From NCBI RefSeq assembly GCF_003382285.1, contig NZ_QTJR01000006.1:124001-188000 (forward strand): a stretch of 64,000 nucleotides of DNA, in the 5' to 3' direction. The notes under the pieces are model-generated. The model was not told the DNA's origin. It was given only the letters and a program-made list of their open reading frames with translations, and ran no database searches. The stretch is from Lysobacter soli (GTDB taxonomy: Bacteria; Pseudomonadota; Gammaproteobacteria; Xanthomonadales; Xanthomonadaceae). A program made the position numbers and the translations under genes. Shown piece by piece: positions 18,812-28,159 of the stretch (position 1 is the stretch's first letter; each line of letters begins with the position of its first letter).

Positions 18812-18991
18812 ATCCGTGCGTGAGTAACCGTCTTCCGCTCGGTCGCCCAATTCTTGGTTGTTGCCCGTGCCGTCGAAATAGACCCCGAACTTCAGGCTCA
18901 GCTTGCACTCGCCGTTCCTGCAGATCAGCACCCGCCCCGGCTTGGCCACGGTCGCCGGCGCATCTTTCGGCGTGTAGGCGACATTGCTCAT
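18812..18991 (-). pseudogene. Remnant: first 60 codons of a second DUF2235 effector gene
   Basis: Starts with ATG at 18991 and encodes MSNVAYTPKDAPATVAKPGR and onward through YFDGTGNN, nearly identical to residues 1-60 of the intact effector (Lys-Glu versus Lys-Asp at residue 10, Ile versus Val at 37, then diverging after FDGTGNN). It ends not in a stop but runs in frame into the DUF3304 lipoprotein A. The catalytic region is absent. Its ATG overlaps the stop of lipoprotein copy B (ATGA, 18988-18991), exactly as the intact effector overlaps copy A. This shows an ancestral tandem of two immunity-effector pairs, one effector being almost completely deleted. Confidence 0.8.
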
Positions 18992-19555
18992 TGCGTTTGC
19001 TCCTTGCCCTTCTGCGGCATATGGAAGAAATCCTTGGTGGGATACCCGGGACCGGGGTAGGCCGGATGCCTTGGATCGAGCATCGTGGGGATGATCAGCA
19101 CACGGTCTCCTTCCAAAAGATGCAGGTCTGTGTGTCCAACCTCGCCGTACTTCTGGATCGGCACGACCTTCTCGGTCCAACGGCAGGCTTCTTCATCCGG
19201 GACGGGATGATTTCGATCGAACCGGTCGCAACGCTCCCACCTCACCACGGCGGTCAACCCGGGCCGCCAGCGATAGGGCAGCGAGATACCGCCAAGCACG
19301 GTTTTGCCGCCACGCCCCCCCCTCACCCACCCACGTCCCATCGACGAACACATTGCGCACAAACGTGTCGCTGGGATCGTGGTCCATCGCGGTGACGGAA
19401 CTGCCGAACGTCGCATCGGGATCGGGCTGCTTCGGCGCGCACGCGGCCAGTGACAGGACGAGCACGGCAATGCAGGCGAGCCCGGCACATCGCAATCCTT
19501 GCGCTTGTTCTCCCCATTCGTTCATCGAGAGGCATGGAAGCTCAGGCGACGCCAT
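18988..19555 (-). pseudogene. DUF3304 lipoprotein copy B, frameshifted in a G8 tract
   Basis: Close copy of lipoprotein A, read in two frames. The first frame runs from ATG 19555 (or 19525), with signal and lipobox LAACAP, through CAPKQPDPDATFGSSV to DGTWVGEG. The second frame continues from GGISLPYRWRPG to the end. The break is at eight consecutive C on the plus strand, 19315-19322 (G8 in the message); with seven the reading frame would be restored and match copy A. It may be a true pseudogene, a slippage-driven on/off switch, or a base-calling error. The C-terminal part differs from copy A at several positions (for example GEVGHTDLHLLEGDRV), which would suit different immunity specificity. 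Confidence 0.75.
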
Positions 19556-19568
19556 GCGCAGATCCCTT

Positions 19569-20030
19569 TCATTGTGCCAAGCGGCTGAGAAGCGCCGCGA
19601 TGACCGTTCCCGTGGCCACAATGAGTGCGATCCATATCGCCTGAGCCCACGCGGGCGCGGCGAGCATCCGTGACGCAAGCGTCTTCCGTGAGGCGGATCT
19701 TTCCGCTTCGCTGCGCGGATCCGACAAACGAAGGAAGATCAATATGACGACAATCGCGATTGCTATGCCCGCAGAAATGGCGCGACCGGAGATGTAGGGG
19801 ATGTCGGATGCATAGAGGAGTATTCCCGTCCATAACGGCACGATGAAGCCGAAGTACCCGCTGCCGATATTTACTGGGCTGATCAGTAGGGCGCGCACTG
19901 TTGCCTTCGCCCACCGGTGATAATTTTTCTCTGATTTCCTTGGCCATATGAAGTGAAAGAAGAGCTCGGCACCTGTGATCGGGATTAGGTAGAGCACGCA
20001 ATACATTCCCAGTACGAATTCATCGCTCAC
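19569..20030 (-). CDS. Small polytopic membrane protein in T6SS module
   Basis: Hypothetical protein of 153 residues with about four hydrophobic segments (roughly 4-26, 47-72, 84-100 and 130-150) and a charged loop RLSDPRSEAERSASRK. Start GTG 20030 is fixed by a perfect AGGAGG 8 bp upstream (complement at 20039-20044). It lies 13 bp before lipoprotein copy B and on the same strand. Base composition is visibly lower in GC than its neighbours, suggesting acquisition. No family recognised; an accessory immunity or effector-related role is possible but unproven. Confidence 0.7.
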   Translation of the reverse strand: MSDEFVLGMYCVLYLIPITGAELFFHFIWPRKSEKNYHRWAKATVRALLISPVNIGSGYFGFIVPLWTGILLYASDIPYISGRAISAGIAIAIVVILIFLRLSDPRSEAERSASRKTLASRMLAAPAWAQAIWIALIVATGTVIAALLSRLAQ

Positions 20031-20325
20031 TGATCATGCCTCCTGGCACGCAATCAAACTGGCGCTCCATCGGCATGGCACGCCACCGCGGCGCGCCGGC
20101 GTTGACATCAAGCTGCATGTGTAACCAACTGCGTGCCATCAAGCGTCGTCCTTGGGATGGAGGAACTCCAAGGTCGATCCGGTCGCCGCGCGCTGTCCAT
20201 TAGAGTTTTTCGGAAACCTCCTCAGCGCAGTAGCAGGCATAGGAGGACGGAGCCCGCATTGCCCCCGACGAAACATGCGCGCCGCCCGCAACTCAGCCAT
20301 CCGCAACGACCGATGAGATCGAACG
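20031..20325 (-). other. Gap with possible effector remnant and coupled mini-ORF
   Basis: Almost 300 bp between the DUF4123 gene and the membrane protein. On the minus strand a GTG at 20329 overlaps the DUF4123 stop (GTGA) and opens a 35-codon frame to 20222. A second frame ends at 20139 with a coding-like tail (GSTLEFLHPKDDA). Neither matches a family I know. The spot is where a T6SS effector gene usually follows its DUF4123 chaperone, so this may be the scar of a lost gene. Nothing else is recognised here. Confidence 0.35.
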
Positions 20326-21150
20326 TCACGTGGCATCGGTACCGTGAAACGCAGCCCACAAGGCCGCGCCCCTGAGCCGCTGGACGATCGCGGTGTGCAC
20401 ACCCAACTGGCGGCATTCCTCGGTGCCGACCTTCAATACCCACTGCAACAGGGTGAATTGATCATCGAGGTCGTCGTAGCCGATGGAGCGGGCGTACTCG
20501 ACCAGCGTGTCGGCAGCCTCGTGGCGCCGCTCCCGCGACGACAGCGTGACGTGCGGCACGACCAGACCCTTGGCTTGGTGCAACAGCTGGTCGGGCACGC
20601 TGGCTTCGCACAGTTGTCCGAACTGTGCCGGGCTCAGTGCCGGATCACCCCACGCGACGGCGTCTTCGTTCTTCATCTGCGGCAAATTCAGCAGCACGGC
20701 GCGCCCGTCGCGGTCGCCGCAGCACCAGGCATGCCAAGGCTGGAAGAACGCCGTTCGCTGCTCCGCATGCCAGATCGAAACCAGCGCACGCAGCGTGCGG
20801 CCATCGGCGACGCGCACATAACCGCGCGGCGCGCCGTCCGGTAGCGGCGCGACGATCCACGGGACCAGGTGCGCATGCGCCGCCGTGAGGTCCACGCGAC
20901 CGAGCAGCCAATTGACGCCGCGCGCCGCGCCGTCGATACCAACGCCGCGCGCGGTGTCCGAGCTCATCAACCACGGTCCGAGCGCCTGCGCCTCGGGCTC
21001 CAGGCCCACGAACAGCGACAGCGCGCCCGAGGCATCTTCGGCCAGTTTGCCGCCCAGTTCGTGTTGCACGGCGCCATCGATGAACACCAGTTCGTGCGCC
21101 TGCGGCGCTGCGGCGCGCAGTCGCGCCCACTCGTCGGGCAGCGGATTCAC
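20326..21150 (-). CDS. DUF4123 T6SS effector chaperone (Tap/TEC)
   Basis: Adaptor of 274 residues that loads a cargo effector onto VgrG. The N-terminal DUF4123 domain (about residues 20-150) shows the expected pattern ELVFIDGAVQHELGGKLAED, then ALSLFVGLEPEAQALGPWLM, and an aromatic-rich SIWHAEQRTAFFQPWHAW stretch. The C-terminal part is helical. GTG 21150 is taken as start because it overlaps the vgrG stop as GTGA (21147-21150). It sits between VgrG and the Tle1/DUF3304 genes, so Tle1 is its likely client. Confidence 0.85.
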   Translation of the reverse strand: MNPLPDEWARLRAAAPQAHELVFIDGAVQHELGGKLAEDASGALSLFVGLEPEAQALGPWLMSSDTARGVGIDGAARGVNWLLGRVDLTAAHAHLVPWIVAPLPDGAPRGYVRVADGRTLRALVSIWHAEQRTAFFQPWHAWCCGDRDGRAVLLNLPQMKNEDAVAWGDPALSPAQFGQLCEASVPDQLLHQAKGLVVPHVTLSSRERRHEAADTLVEYARSIGYDDLDDQFTLLQWVLKVGTEECRQLGVHTAIVQRLRGAALWAAFHGTDAT

Positions 21151-23237
21151 AGGGCCACCGTCGGAAGACCTGCCATCGCGGCGCGAGCTATGCACTCCAG
21201 GCAGATCGCGTCCTTCGGTACGCCCAGCATCGACAACAGGTTGCCCGTGCCCTCAGGTACGTGATTCATCGGGCCCTTGAAGTCGATCGCCAGGCCTTCG
21301 ATGGTTACGCCGTCATCGTCGATCGTGATGGTCCCGCCGGGTCCGCGAAGCGTCAGCCGTTCACTTGCTTCGATGAGATACGTCTGCGTGCGCTCGTGTA
21401 TGTGCTCGCCGGCCTCGATATCCATGCGGCCTTCAACGCGGTGCGAGAAATTTCCACCAGTCTCGGCGGACCGGTTAGATGCGGTCTTCTCGATGCGGAC
21501 GTTGCCCACCGACTCGATCAGGTCCTTCACGATGGTGATCTGCCGTGAGCGGCCTATGTCGATGATGTGATCGCGTCCCAGCGATTCGCGGCGATCCTGA
21601 CCGACGCTCAGGCTCTCGTCGTTGCCGACCGACTCCTTGCGGTCGTGGCCGACGGCGATGGTTTCGTCATTGGCCACGTCTTCGCTGCGGTCATGCCCGA
21701 TCTTCGTCGTCTCGTCGTGCTCGACGATGATGTTCTGGTCCTTCTGCGCGTGGACGAAGATCTCCTCACGGCCCGCTTCGTCCTCGAACCGCAATTCGTT
21801 GTAGCCCTCGCCCTTGTGCGTCTGCGACTTGAACGTCGTGCGCGTCTTGTGACGCGGCAGTTCGTATGGCGGGCGATTTGCAGCGTGATAGGCGCGGCCG
21901 GTGACGATCGGCTGGTCCGGGTCGCCTTCGAGGAAACTGACGATCACCTCGTGCCCGATGCGCGGCAGCGCCATGAAGCCGTACATCGCGCCAGCCCAGC
22001 CCTGGCTCACGCGGATCCAGCAGGTGGCGTTTTCGCGCCGGCCTTCGCGATCCCATGGAAACCACACCTGCACGCGGCCGTGCTCGTCGCAGTGGATTTC
22101 CTCACCTTGCGGGCCGACCACATGCGCGATCTGCGGACCGTCGATGACCGGTCGCGCCGCGGGGACCGGTTTCCAGTCGTAGTGGGCGGGCACCACGACG
22201 GCTTCGTAGCGGTAGCGCGTCCCGTGTTGGGAATCGGAACCGTCGGCTTCCTGCGATACGTTCTGTTCGCCTGCGTGATGCATCGAGATCACGCGCCAAT
22301 GCGTGTTGAGCGCCTCGACCGGATGGCCGGCCAGATCGAAGGCGAGCGCCGGGTACAGGCGCGCATCGTCGCCTTCGATCAACGCATGCTCGGCAAGGTT
22401 GCGAAGGCCCGAGAGTCGGGCGCGAGTGAAAGGCTTGCCTGCGGTATCGGCCTTGTAGCGGCCGGGGTAGTCGTAGTGCTCGTAGTCGCCTACGGCCTGT
22501 TCGGCGTTCCACGATCTGGCTTCGTGCTGGAGGTCGTAACGGGGATTGTGGAAGGTCGCGTCGCGTTGGGTGATCCGCGTCGGAGCCAGTTGCCGCCGAT
22601 GTGCGAAACGCCACAGATGCGGTACGGGCGCATCCCCGGCCGGGGCTGGCTGATAGAGGACGTCACCAGCCAGACGCGGCGCGGTCTCGATGCGATCGTT
22701 CAACACGAGGCGATCGGCGCCCTCTTCGGTCTGGTGCCAGTAGACGATGCCTTCCTCGGTCGCGAGCCGATGCAGGAAGCGCCGGTCGTCCTCGCGGTAT
22801 TGCACGGCGTATTCGCGCGATGCGTGGTGGCTCTGGTATGTCGTTCTTGGCACCGCCAGGCGGTGCTCGTCCAACAGCGTCGCGAGGATCGACGGCACGT
22901 CGACCTGCTGGAAGATGCGGGAGTTGTGGCGCAGCGCCAGTCGCGCGAGCGGCGACTCGACCACCGCCTTGTAGCGGGTCAGGCGGAATCCGGTTTCACC
23001 CTGCTCAAAAGCCGTCACCACGCCGATCACGGTGCGCTCTGCGCTGCCGTCGCGTTCGATGGCGAACACCGCCTTGCGCTCCAGTTGCGCGCTGGCGTCG
23101 ACGGCGTCGTCGGGCGCGGACAGCTCCAGCTCAAGCCTGAACGACTGCGACACGCCCTCGGTGAGATCGAAACGAACGACGTCGAATGCACGACCCGCTA
23201 TATCGAGCGTGAACCCGACTTCCGCCTGATGCGCCAT
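21147..23237 (-). CDS. vgrG: Type VI secretion spike protein VgrG (TssI)
   Basis: Spike trimer subunit of the type VI secretion system, 696 residues. The N-terminal gp27-like part (about 1-360) includes YAVQYREDDRRFLHRLATEE. The gp5 OB-fold has the conserved CWIRVSQGWAGAMYGFMALP and HEVIVSFLEGDPDQPIVTGR. A long beta-helix follows, visible as short repeats (VGHDRKESVGNDESLSVGQD and similar). The tail past residue 640 ends in a short Cys-containing segment (CLECIARAAMAG) with no toxin domain. ATG 23237 has AAGGA 7 bp upstream; an upstream ATG at 23294 is possible. No structural T6SS genes are in the window, so this is an orphan vgrG cluster. Confidence 0.95.
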   Translation of the reverse strand: MAHQAEVGFTLDIAGRAFDVVRFDLTEGVSQSFRLELELSAPDDAVDASAQLERKAVFAIERDGSAERTVIGVVTAFEQGETGFRLTRYKAVVESPLARLALRHNSRIFQQVDVPSILATLLDEHRLAVPRTTYQSHHASREYAVQYREDDRRFLHRLATEEGIVYWHQTEEGADRLVLNDRIETAPRLAGDVLYQPAPAGDAPVPHLWRFAHRRQLAPTRITQRDATFHNPRYDLQHEARSWNAEQAVGDYEHYDYPGRYKADTAGKPFTRARLSGLRNLAEHALIEGDDARLYPALAFDLAGHPVEALNTHWRVISMHHAGEQNVSQEADGSDSQHGTRYRYEAVVVPAHYDWKPVPAARPVIDGPQIAHVVGPQGEEIHCDEHGRVQVWFPWDREGRRENATCWIRVSQGWAGAMYGFMALPRIGHEVIVSFLEGDPDQPIVTGRAYHAANRPPYELPRHKTRTTFKSQTHKGEGYNELRFEDEAGREEIFVHAQKDQNIIVEHDETTKIGHDRSEDVANDETIAVGHDRKESVGNDESLSVGQDRRESLGRDHIIDIGRSRQITIVKDLIESVGNVRIEKTASNRSAETGGNFSHRVEGRMDIEAGEHIHERTQTYLIEASERLTLRGPGGTITIDDDGVTIEGLAIDFKGPMNHVPEGTGNLLSMLGVPKDAICLECIARAAMAGLPTVAL

Positions 23238-23332
23238 GGACCGATCCTTGACATGGAAAGAGTCAAGTTCGCGAGCGAGCGGGCGCCTGTCCATGAGAGG
23301 TTTTCGTCGGCGCAATCGCTGCACCGTCGGAA

Positions 23333-23366
23333 ATAAAAAAAGGCGGAGCACCTGGCTCCGCCTTTT
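23333..23366 (-). terminator. Rho-independent terminator after S9 peptidase gene
   Basis: On the minus strand the stem GGCGGAGC/GCTCCGCC is followed by a run of T (TTTTTTTATTT). It lies 17 bp past the stop of the S9 peptidase gene and separates it from vgrG. Confidence 0.88.
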
Positions 23367-23382
23367 CCGCAACACCGGGTTG

Positions 23383-25449
<2,067 letters not shown>

Positions 25450-25502
25450 GGGTTTTCTCGAATGCATGTAGAGATGGAGCGATCAGCGCGTTGCGCTTGC
25501 CT

Positions 25503-25579
25503 CGTCATTCCCGCGAACGCGGGAATCCAGTGCCTCGATTGCGGGCAAGTCGCTGGATCCCGCTTTCGCGGAGATGACG
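25503..25579. repeat. REP-like inverted repeat pair
   Basis: An imperfect palindrome CGTCATTCCCGCGAACGCGG(GAATCCAG) is followed, after about 25 bp, by an inverted partner CTGGATCCCGCTTTCGCGGA(GATGACG). The same family occurs at 52182-52267. Such CGTCATTCC elements are scattered through Xanthomonadaceae genomes and could form a long hairpin. Here it lies between the S9 peptidase start and the OPT transporter stop. Confidence 0.8.
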
Positions 25580-25588
25580 CGGTTCGGA

Positions 25589-27538
25589 TCAGGGAGCCGG
25601 CTTCGCCGAGTCGACGCCGCCGCCGCGCACGCTCGTGCGGAACAGCAGCCAGGCGACGAAGGCGAGCACGGCCAGGCCGACCCACGGACCCAGGTGCGTG
25701 CCAAGCGACAGCACGTCGGCGCGGCCCGACCAGACGATCGGAATCGCGATCGCGATGCCCGTGAGCGCTTCGCCGGTGATCAGGCCCGCGGCGAACAGCG
25801 TGCCCGGACGATGCGCGCGATCGCGGTCGGCTTCGTCGCTGTCGATCGACAGGCCGTGGCGACGCTCGACGATGTACGCGAGCAGGCCGCCGAGGAAGAT
25901 CGGCACCATCAGTTCCAGCGGCAGGTAGATGCCGATCGCCGCGGCCAGCACCGGCACGCGGAAGTGCGCCTTGCGCGACTTCAGCCACTCGTCCAGCGCG
26001 ATGACCAGCGCGCCGATGACGGCGCCGATGCCGATCATGTCCCACGGCAGCTTGCCGCCGAACAGGCCCTTCGCGACCGATGCCATCAGCGTGGCCTGCG
26101 GTGCGGACAGCGAGTTCGGGTGTTCGGCGGTCGGCGGGCCGATGCCGTATGCCTGCGCCAGCAGGTTCAGGACCGGCGCCATGATCAGCGCGCACGAGAA
26201 CGCACCGATGCCGAGCATCAGCTGCTGCTTCCACGGCGTGGCGCCGACGATGTAACCGGCCTTGAGGTCCTGCAGGTTGTCGCCGCCGACCGCCGCCGCG
26301 CAGCACACCACCGCGCCGATCATGATCGCGGCGACCGGGCCGATCGACGAATCGCGGCCGAGCAGCAGCATCAGCACGAGCGAGGCGAACAGGATCGTCG
26401 CGATCGTGATGCCGGAGACGGGATTGTTCGACGAACCGACCAGGCCGGCGAGATACGCCGACACCGACACGAACAGGAAGCCGGCGACGATCATGATGAT
26501 CGTCATCGTCAGGCTCACGCCCCAGGACTGCACGATGGCGTGGTAGAGCATCCACAGCGGGATCACGAACACCGCCAGTGCGACGAGCATCCACTTCATC
26601 GGCAGGTCGCGTTCGGTTTCGGCAACGGCCAGGCCGCCGCCCTTGCGCGCCGCGGCAAGGCCGCTCTTGATGCCCGAGGCGAGCGAATTGCGCAGCGAGA
26701 ACAGCGTCCAGATGCCGCCGATCAGCATCGCGCCGACGCCGAGGTAGCGGATCTTCGCCGACCAGATCGCGCCGCCCGCGTCAGCGGCGGACGCGCCGGC
26801 GATCTGCGCGGCGAGCGCGGGATCGGAGTTGAGGAAGAACGCGTGGTAGATCGGAATCGCGAACTGCCACGACAGGATCGAACCGGACACCACCACGATG
26901 CCGATGTTCAGGCCGACGATGTAGCCCACGCCCAGCAGCGCCGGCGACAGGTTCGTGCCCATGTAGCCCAGGTACTTGCCGATGAAGCCCGAGGCGACGG
27001 CGTTGTCGGGGATCAGGCGCAGGCCGCTTTCGGCAGCGAGCTTCACCAGCGCGCCCAGGCCGCCGGCGACGCCGAGGATCTTCAGGCCCGGACCGGGGTT
27101 CTCGCCGGCCTTGAGCACTTCGGCCGCGGCCTTGCCTTCGGGGAACGGCAGCGGTTCCTCGACGATCATCGAGCGGCGCAGCGGCACCGAGAACAGCACG
27201 CCGAGCAGGCCGCCAAGGCCGGCGATGCCGACGACCCACCAGTATTTGAAGTCGGGCCAGACGCCCATGATGATCAGCGCGGGGATCGTGAAGATCACGC
27301 CCGCGGCGATCGACGAGCCGGCGGAGGCGCCGGTCTGGACGATGTTGTTTTCCAGGATGCTGCCGCCGCCGAGCAGGCGCAGCACGCCCATGGAGACGAC
27401 GGCCGCCGGGATGGCGGTGGCGATGGTGAGGCCCGCGAACAGGCCCAGGTAAGCATTGGCGGCGGAGAGGATCACCGCCAGCACGACGGCCAGCAGGACA
27501 GCTCGGAAGGTCAATTGCGGCGTCGCGGGCGAGGCCAT
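25589..27538 (-). CDS. OPT family oligopeptide transporter
   Basis: Inner-membrane oligopeptide transporter of 649 residues, with about 15 hydrophobic segments. Typical OPT features are ANAYLGLFAGLTIATAIPAA near the N-terminus, EEPLPFPEGKAAAEVL (125-140) and GDNLQDLKAGYIVGATPWKQ in the middle, here each within the known OPT/YSL pattern. Probable import of small peptides by a proton gradient, but metal-siderophore substrates are also known in the family. It is flanked by an S9 peptidase and, divergently after 620 bp, by a POT peptide transporter. Confidence 0.92.
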   Translation of the reverse strand: MASPATPQLTFRAVLLAVVLAVILSAANAYLGLFAGLTIATAIPAAVVSMGVLRLLGGGSILENNIVQTGASAGSSIAAGVIFTIPALIIMGVWPDFKYWWVVGIAGLGGLLGVLFSVPLRRSMIVEEPLPFPEGKAAAEVLKAGENPGPGLKILGVAGGLGALVKLAAESGLRLIPDNAVASGFIGKYLGYMGTNLSPALLGVGYIVGLNIGIVVVSGSILSWQFAIPIYHAFFLNSDPALAAQIAGASAADAGGAIWSAKIRYLGVGAMLIGGIWTLFSLRNSLASGIKSGLAAARKGGGLAVAETERDLPMKWMLVALAVFVIPLWMLYHAIVQSWGVSLTMTIIMIVAGFLFVSVSAYLAGLVGSSNNPVSGITIATILFASLVLMLLLGRDSSIGPVAAIMIGAVVCCAAAVGGDNLQDLKAGYIVGATPWKQQLMLGIGAFSCALIMAPVLNLLAQAYGIGPPTAEHPNSLSAPQATLMASVAKGLFGGKLPWDMIGIGAVIGALVIALDEWLKSRKAHFRVPVLAAAIGIYLPLELMVPIFLGGLLAYIVERRHGLSIDSDEADRDRAHRPGTLFAAGLITGEALTGIAIAIPIVWSGRADVLSLGTHLGPWVGLAVLAFVAWLLFRTSVRGGGVDSAKPAP

Positions 27539-28159
27539 CGGCAGCTCCAGGAGGACTCGGTTGGATCGAGCGGTCCCGGATCATCGCATTGGCTGCCGTG
27601 GCCTGTAAAAACTCCGCGGCAAATGGACAGGACGCGGCAATTTGCGGCGGTGCAGCGATACGTGGGGGTATCGCGAGGGAGGTCGACGGAGCCACCTTCG
27701 TCATCGCGCGGGATGACGATGCGGCGGCGAAGGCCGGCGAGCGACGTAGAAGGGTGCCAGTGCAGCCTCGCGTGGACACGTCGCGGTCCTCGAACGACTT
27801 GGGGCGACCCTCGCGCGGGTCGGCGCGAGCCTCGGATGGCCAGAGGAGCACCCTCGCACAGCTGCGGCGAAGCGTCGGAAGGCCGCACGACACCCACGTC
27901 AGGCTCGCCGGCACCTTCGCGAGGGCATCGCGTAGCGCTCGCGAGGCTGCCGCGCTGCCACGGCCTGCGAGCAAGTCGCAGCGCGCGGCTGTGTGGCTGC
28001 CCCGCGAGGGCACGGTGGTCCCCTACGCAGGCTCGCGCGCATGCGATCGAACCTGCGCCGGTCTGCGCGCGAGAAGGCGATACAGTCCGCGGGATCCTTC
28101 CCGCGGGCGTGCTCCGCAGTCGCTCCTATACTCCCGACCGACTCACCGCGGAGCCCATC
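27539..28159. other. Long non-coding gap between divergent peptide transporters
   Basis: About 620 bp with no convincing gene on either strand. Seen within it: an inverted repeat TCGTCATC-N6-GATGACGA around 27699-27720, probably a decayed REP-like element; CCGCGGG-N6-CCCGCGG at 28087-28106; and a TATACT -10-like box at 28127-28132 upstream of the POT gene. The region should hold both divergent promoters. Confidence 0.5.

Noticed and set aside
18812-18991. A complete second DUF2235 effector
   Set aside because: Only the first 60 codons are present and the catalytic motifs are missing.
20139-20402. Minus-strand frame of 87 codons over the DUF4123 end
   Set aside because: Overlaps the DUF4123 coding end; only its last 25 codons look coding-like, so it is noted only as a possible remnant.
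25574-28159. Long upstream extension of the POT transporter frame
   Set aside because: Antisense to the OPT gene and low-complexity; GTG 28160 with GGAG is the sensible start.
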